This document shows, piece by piece, positions 15,299-17,224 of a stretch of 17,224 nt of DNA. The notes under the pieces are model-generated. The model searched no databases, was not told the DNA's origin, and saw only the letters and a program-made list of their open reading frames with translations. Numbering within the stretch: the stretch's first letter is position 1; every line of letters begins with the position of its first letter. Origin of the DNA: JAAYJR01 sp964495655 (GTDB taxonomy: Bacteria; Bacteroidota; Bacteroidia; Bacteroidales; Prolixibacteraceae); contig CAZBWK010000088.1 in assembly GCA_964495655.1 (NCBI GenBank), positions 1 through 17,224 on the forward strand, in the 5' to 3' direction. The position numbers were made by a program, and so were the translations under genes.

Positions 15299-15341
15299 GC
15301 AATTATATTGGGAAGTATTTTTTACTTCCCCTTATAATTGC
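15299..15341. repeat. Long imperfect hairpin (19-bp arms, TTTTT loop)
   Basis: The arm at 15299-15317, GCAATTATAttGGGAAGTA, is complementary to 15323-15341, TACTTCCCctTATAATTGC, with 17 of 19 positions paired and a TTTTT loop. A 19-bp near-perfect stem with five consecutive GC-containing pairs near the loop is unlikely by chance. No T-run follows on the plus strand; on the minus strand AAATC follows. So it is not a standard terminator. It could be a folded leader or small RNA, a transposon-type inverted repeat, or a protein site. Confidence 0.65.
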
Positions 15342-15484
15342 GTCTAATTTAATCCTCAGATATTAATATTAAACAGGCTCTGACAGCAACGAAATATTAC
15401 TTACCAGACAAAAAAATCAAATAAATATCTTAACCATTATAATCTATCAAATAAAAAATATAATACCATAAAGCTTTAATAATT

Positions 15485-15778
15485 ATGAAAGGTTTCCAAT
15501 TGCTAAATCGCTACGACACAATTCTTAAATGTATCAAATACAGTAATACCGGTACTCCAAAAGACTTTTCAGACAGATTGGGTATTTGTAAAAGCACTCT
15601 CTTCTCTAATATTGATTACTTAAGATTACACGGAGCAAAAATTATATATAACAGGGAACTCAGAACTTATCAGTATTTACCAGGATCTGAAGTTTATATG
15701 ATGTACATATTAGGTCTTAGGGAAAATGATACAATAATAAAAATACTCGGTAACTGTAATTTGAAAGATTTCAGATAA
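15485..15778 (+). CDS. Small HTH protein of a Bacteroidetes type
   Basis: The 97-residue protein has a helix-turn-helix at about residues 10-50: LNRYDTILKCIKYSNTGTP then KDFSDRLGICKSTLFSNIDY and LRLHGAKI. This is the DeoR/HTH_11-like pattern (xxRxxxIxxxI, TGTPxxFAxRLGISxxTLYxxI, LxxxGAxIxYxRxxxTYxY) that occurs in many short Bacteroidetes DNA-binding proteins. The wing is IIYNRELRTYQYL (53-65); no effector domain follows. It is likely a local transcription regulator. It stands alone, after a 700-base region holding ordered repeats that are candidate targets, and its stop codon overlaps a palindrome. Confidence 0.75.
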   Translation: MKGFQLLNRYDTILKCIKYSNTGTPKDFSDRLGICKSTLFSNIDYLRLHGAKIIYNRELRTYQYLPGSEVYMMYILGLRENDTIIKILGNCNLKDFR

Positions 15779-15797
15779 ACCCTTATTAATAAGGTTT
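15777..15797. repeat. Palindrome overlapping the HTH gene stop
   Basis: AAACC-C-TTATTAATAA-GGTTT is a near-perfect palindrome (one bulged C) that starts within the TAA stop. No T-run follows, so terminator activity is doubtful; it could be an operator or a message-end structure. Confidence 0.5.
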
Positions 15798-15929
15798 ACC
15801 ACTTGCTCTCTAATAACAAATATGGATAATGTTTTCCCCCTGAAATCATAGAAGTTTCGGTCGAAAATCACTTTTCAAAGTTCAATACCTGTGATGCCGG
15901 GATCTGTTTTTCCCGATTCTTCTTCTTAA

Positions 15930-16967
15930 CTAAACAAGATACTCAATTACCTTTTTATCGGGGTCAAAGGGATGAATAGTATCAAGTCCGAGGTGTTTAA
16001 CTCCGACTGCAATGATCTCCTTCTCAGTGAGCTTTCCCTTAATTCCAGTTTTTTTTATAAAATACCTGCCGGCAGCTAAGATGGCTTTCAATGGTATAAG
16101 TCCGACAAGCTCTGAGCCGGTAACATTGACCCCCCGAATTTTGGCCTGCCTGGATACCTCTTCAAATGCAACATGCACTGGGGTTACGTTGAAATCTGTA
16201 ATATTCATTGAAACCTGTGCACAACCATACTCCTTTATATACCAGCCTATTGCCTTTACTTTTTTTAGCCGTCCGCGTGTGTCCTTCTCAATGTCCCCGT
16301 GGTTATCAAAACCACCTGGTTCTGCGTTTCTCTCTCCCGGCTCCCTTATTACTGCGGCAATATTCCGCGCTATCTCTGGAGAGTCTGTGCTAAGATTTAC
16401 ATTATAAGCGACCAGGAAATTCCGCGCTCCAATTATGACAGACCCGGTTTTTTGAACCTTTTCGTTCCATTCAGATGGTCCAAAATCAGGTTTCCATTCC
16501 GGTAATGATAATTTATTCTTTAATCCATCATAGCCTCCGTATCTTATATCTTCAAGGCGCTGTCTCCCGTCCGAAAATGCTGCATACCCGTAACAATAGA
16601 CCGGTATCTTCAATTCATTGCCAACTCTTTCTGCCAGCCTGCGGGCATATTCAACTGTTTCATCCATTGTCAGTCCGGCCAGTGGTATGAGCGGACATAC
16701 ATCTGTTGCTCCCATACGCGGATGGATGCCTTTCTGCCCCGACATGTCGATCAGCAAAGAGGCTGCTTCAATACCCCTGCAGGCAGCTTCGATGACAGCT
16801 TCGGGTGTGCCGGCAAAGGTAACTACAGTGCGGTTGGTGGCAGCCCCTGAAAATATGTCAAGCAGTTTTATGCCGGCGACACCAGCAATAGCATCTGTGA
16901 TCGAATGAATAACGTTTAAGTCACTCCCCTCCGAAAAATTTGGTACACATTCTATCAGTTTTGTCAT
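15930..16967 (-). CDS. ftcD: Glutamate formimidoyltransferase
   Basis: The enzyme moves the formimino group from N-formimino-L-glutamate to tetrahydrofolate, the last step of one histidine breakdown route. The 345 residues start MTKLIECVPNFSEGSD and contain ATNRTVVTFAGTP (43-55), GIHPRMGATDVCPLIPL (80-96) with His82 as the expected catalytic base, and later VKAIGWYIKEYGCAQVSMN and TDFNVTPVH. It covers the N-terminal and C-terminal subdomains of formiminotransferase. No cyclodeaminase domain follows, so it is the single-function bacterial form; 5-formimino-THF cyclodeaminase would have to be encoded elsewhere. None of hutH, hutU or hutI is in the window. The ATG at 16967 precedes the conserved start, giving good agreement with the family. 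Confidence 0.95.
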   Translation of the reverse strand: MTKLIECVPNFSEGSDLNVIHSITDAIAGVAGIKLLDIFSGAATNRTVVTFAGTPEAVIEAACRGIEAASLLIDMSGQKGIHPRMGATDVCPLIPLAGLTMDETVEYARRLAERVGNELKIPVYCYGYAAFSDGRQRLEDIRYGGYDGLKNKLSLPEWKPDFGPSEWNEKVQKTGSVIIGARNFLVAYNVNLSTDSPEIARNIAAVIREPGERNAEPGGFDNHGDIEKDTRGRLKKVKAIGWYIKEYGCAQVSMNITDFNVTPVHVAFEEVSRQAKIRGVNVTGSELVGLIPLKAILAAGRYFIKKTGIKGKLTEKEIIAVGVKHLGLDTIHPFDPDKKVIEYLV

Positions 16968-16997
16968 TATTTGGCCGGATCTTAAGATGTCGCTATT

Positions 16998-17026
16998 GTT
17001 ACCGAATCCTTTCTAGTAAAGGTAAC
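16998..17026 (-). promoter_or_regulatory. Nested inverted repeat in the ftcD leader
   Basis: GTTACC (16998-17003) pairs with GGTAAC (17021-17026), and CCTTT (17008-17012) with AAAGG (17018-17022). The two pairings share the GG at 17021-17022, so they are mutually exclusive. The element is about 30-60 bases before the ftcD start. It could be an operator or a small switch; nothing further supports either. Confidence 0.35.
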
Positions 17027-17112
17027 GATTATAAGCAGATATAAAACCACTAAATAATTTTTGATTTAAGGCAGTTAACATTCAAACGAAAAAGTTAAAA
17101 AGTTCAATGCAT

Positions 17113-17144
17113 AAAAAAGCTGTATCAAGTCAGTGATACAGCTT
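17113..17144 (-). terminator. Intrinsic terminator of the ferredoxin gene
   Basis: On the minus strand AAGCTGTATCA and TGATACAGCTT form an 11-bp stem with a 6-base loop, followed by TTTTTAT (overlapping the stem's end). It lies 22 bases after the ferredoxin stop codon. A T-run also follows on the plus strand, so it could act in both directions. Confidence 0.85.
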
Positions 17145-17165
17145 CTTTTTTATGTTGACCGGTTA

Positions 17166-17224
17166 TTACTCGTCAATTGAAATAGCCTCCACCGGGCAAA
17201 CTTCAGCACATGATCCGCAATCAG
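17166..17224 (-). CDS. 4Fe-4S ferredoxin, C-terminal end (partial)
   Basis: The last 19 codons read DCGSCAEVCPVEAISIDE and a TAA stop. CGSCAEVCPVEAI is the end of a CxxCxxxCP iron-sulfur motif (with an earlier Cys outside the window), as in clostridial-type 2[4Fe-4S] ferredoxins. The start and first cluster lie beyond the right edge. It would be a small cytoplasmic electron carrier; pairing with the flavodiiron protein or another partner is speculation. Confidence 0.85.
   Translation of the reverse strand, partial: DCGSCAEVCPVEAISIDE

Noticed and set aside
16012..16908. Several 60-130 codon plus-strand frames.
   Set aside because: All lie opposite ftcD, whose minus-strand product is clear.

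Overview
The window looks like chromosomal DNA of a Bacteroidetes (Bacteroidota) bacterium. The evidence is the AT-rich intergenic DNA, few Shine-Dalgarno sequences, a lipoprotein and a small HTH protein of types common in that phylum, and a promoter fitting its TAnnTTTG consensus. An A-type flavodiiron protein and a terminal ferredoxin suggest anaerobic or microaerophilic metabolism. The order within the phylum cannot be fixed from this sequence.

Layout. Positions 1-1120 are a graveyard of mobile DNA: a group II intron reverse transcriptase with stops, a frame change and a lost segment (minus), a Cys-rich zinc-ribbon fragment (plus) and a piece of a tyrosine recombinase (plus). Positions 1195-2968 carry a Tyr-rich lipoprotein, a doubtful 58-codon ORF and a small four-cysteine protein. 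tRNA-Pro(TGG) at 3082-3156 has its 3' end facing this debris, so 1-3080 may be an old island at the tRNA 3' end.

Positions 3346-6198 hold a polyol permease of the RbtT/DalT/CsbX type with a small unknown gene just upstream, a small HARE-HTH-like protein, tRNA-Ser(GCT) and a patatin-like phospholipase. Positions 6361-8630 are the htpG unit, with a sigma-54-like -24/-12 element, an upstream 15-bp palindrome and a strong terminator. At 8683-11043 is an octaheme cytochrome c lipoprotein with HEAT and TPR repeats, followed by a broken yaaA (central part deleted). Convergent to it is the flavodiiron protein gene, divergent from mltG, which in turn ends base-to-base against convergent murB.

Positions 14786-15484 form a 700-base region without a recognisable gene but with ordered repeats and a 19-bp-arm hairpin. 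Then come a small HTH protein, ftcD (glutamate formimidoyltransferase) and, at the right edge, the end of a 4Fe-4S ferredoxin with its terminator.

Themes are the cell wall (mltG, murB), oxidative or oxygen stress (flavodiiron protein, former yaaA), heat shock (htpG) and extracytoplasmic electron transfer. I see no CRISPR array, complete transposon, toxin-antitoxin pair or clear defence operon. The most distinctive items are the htpG promoter architecture, the heme-HEAT-TPR lipoprotein, the internally deleted yaaA and the structured 14.8-15.4 kb intergenic region.
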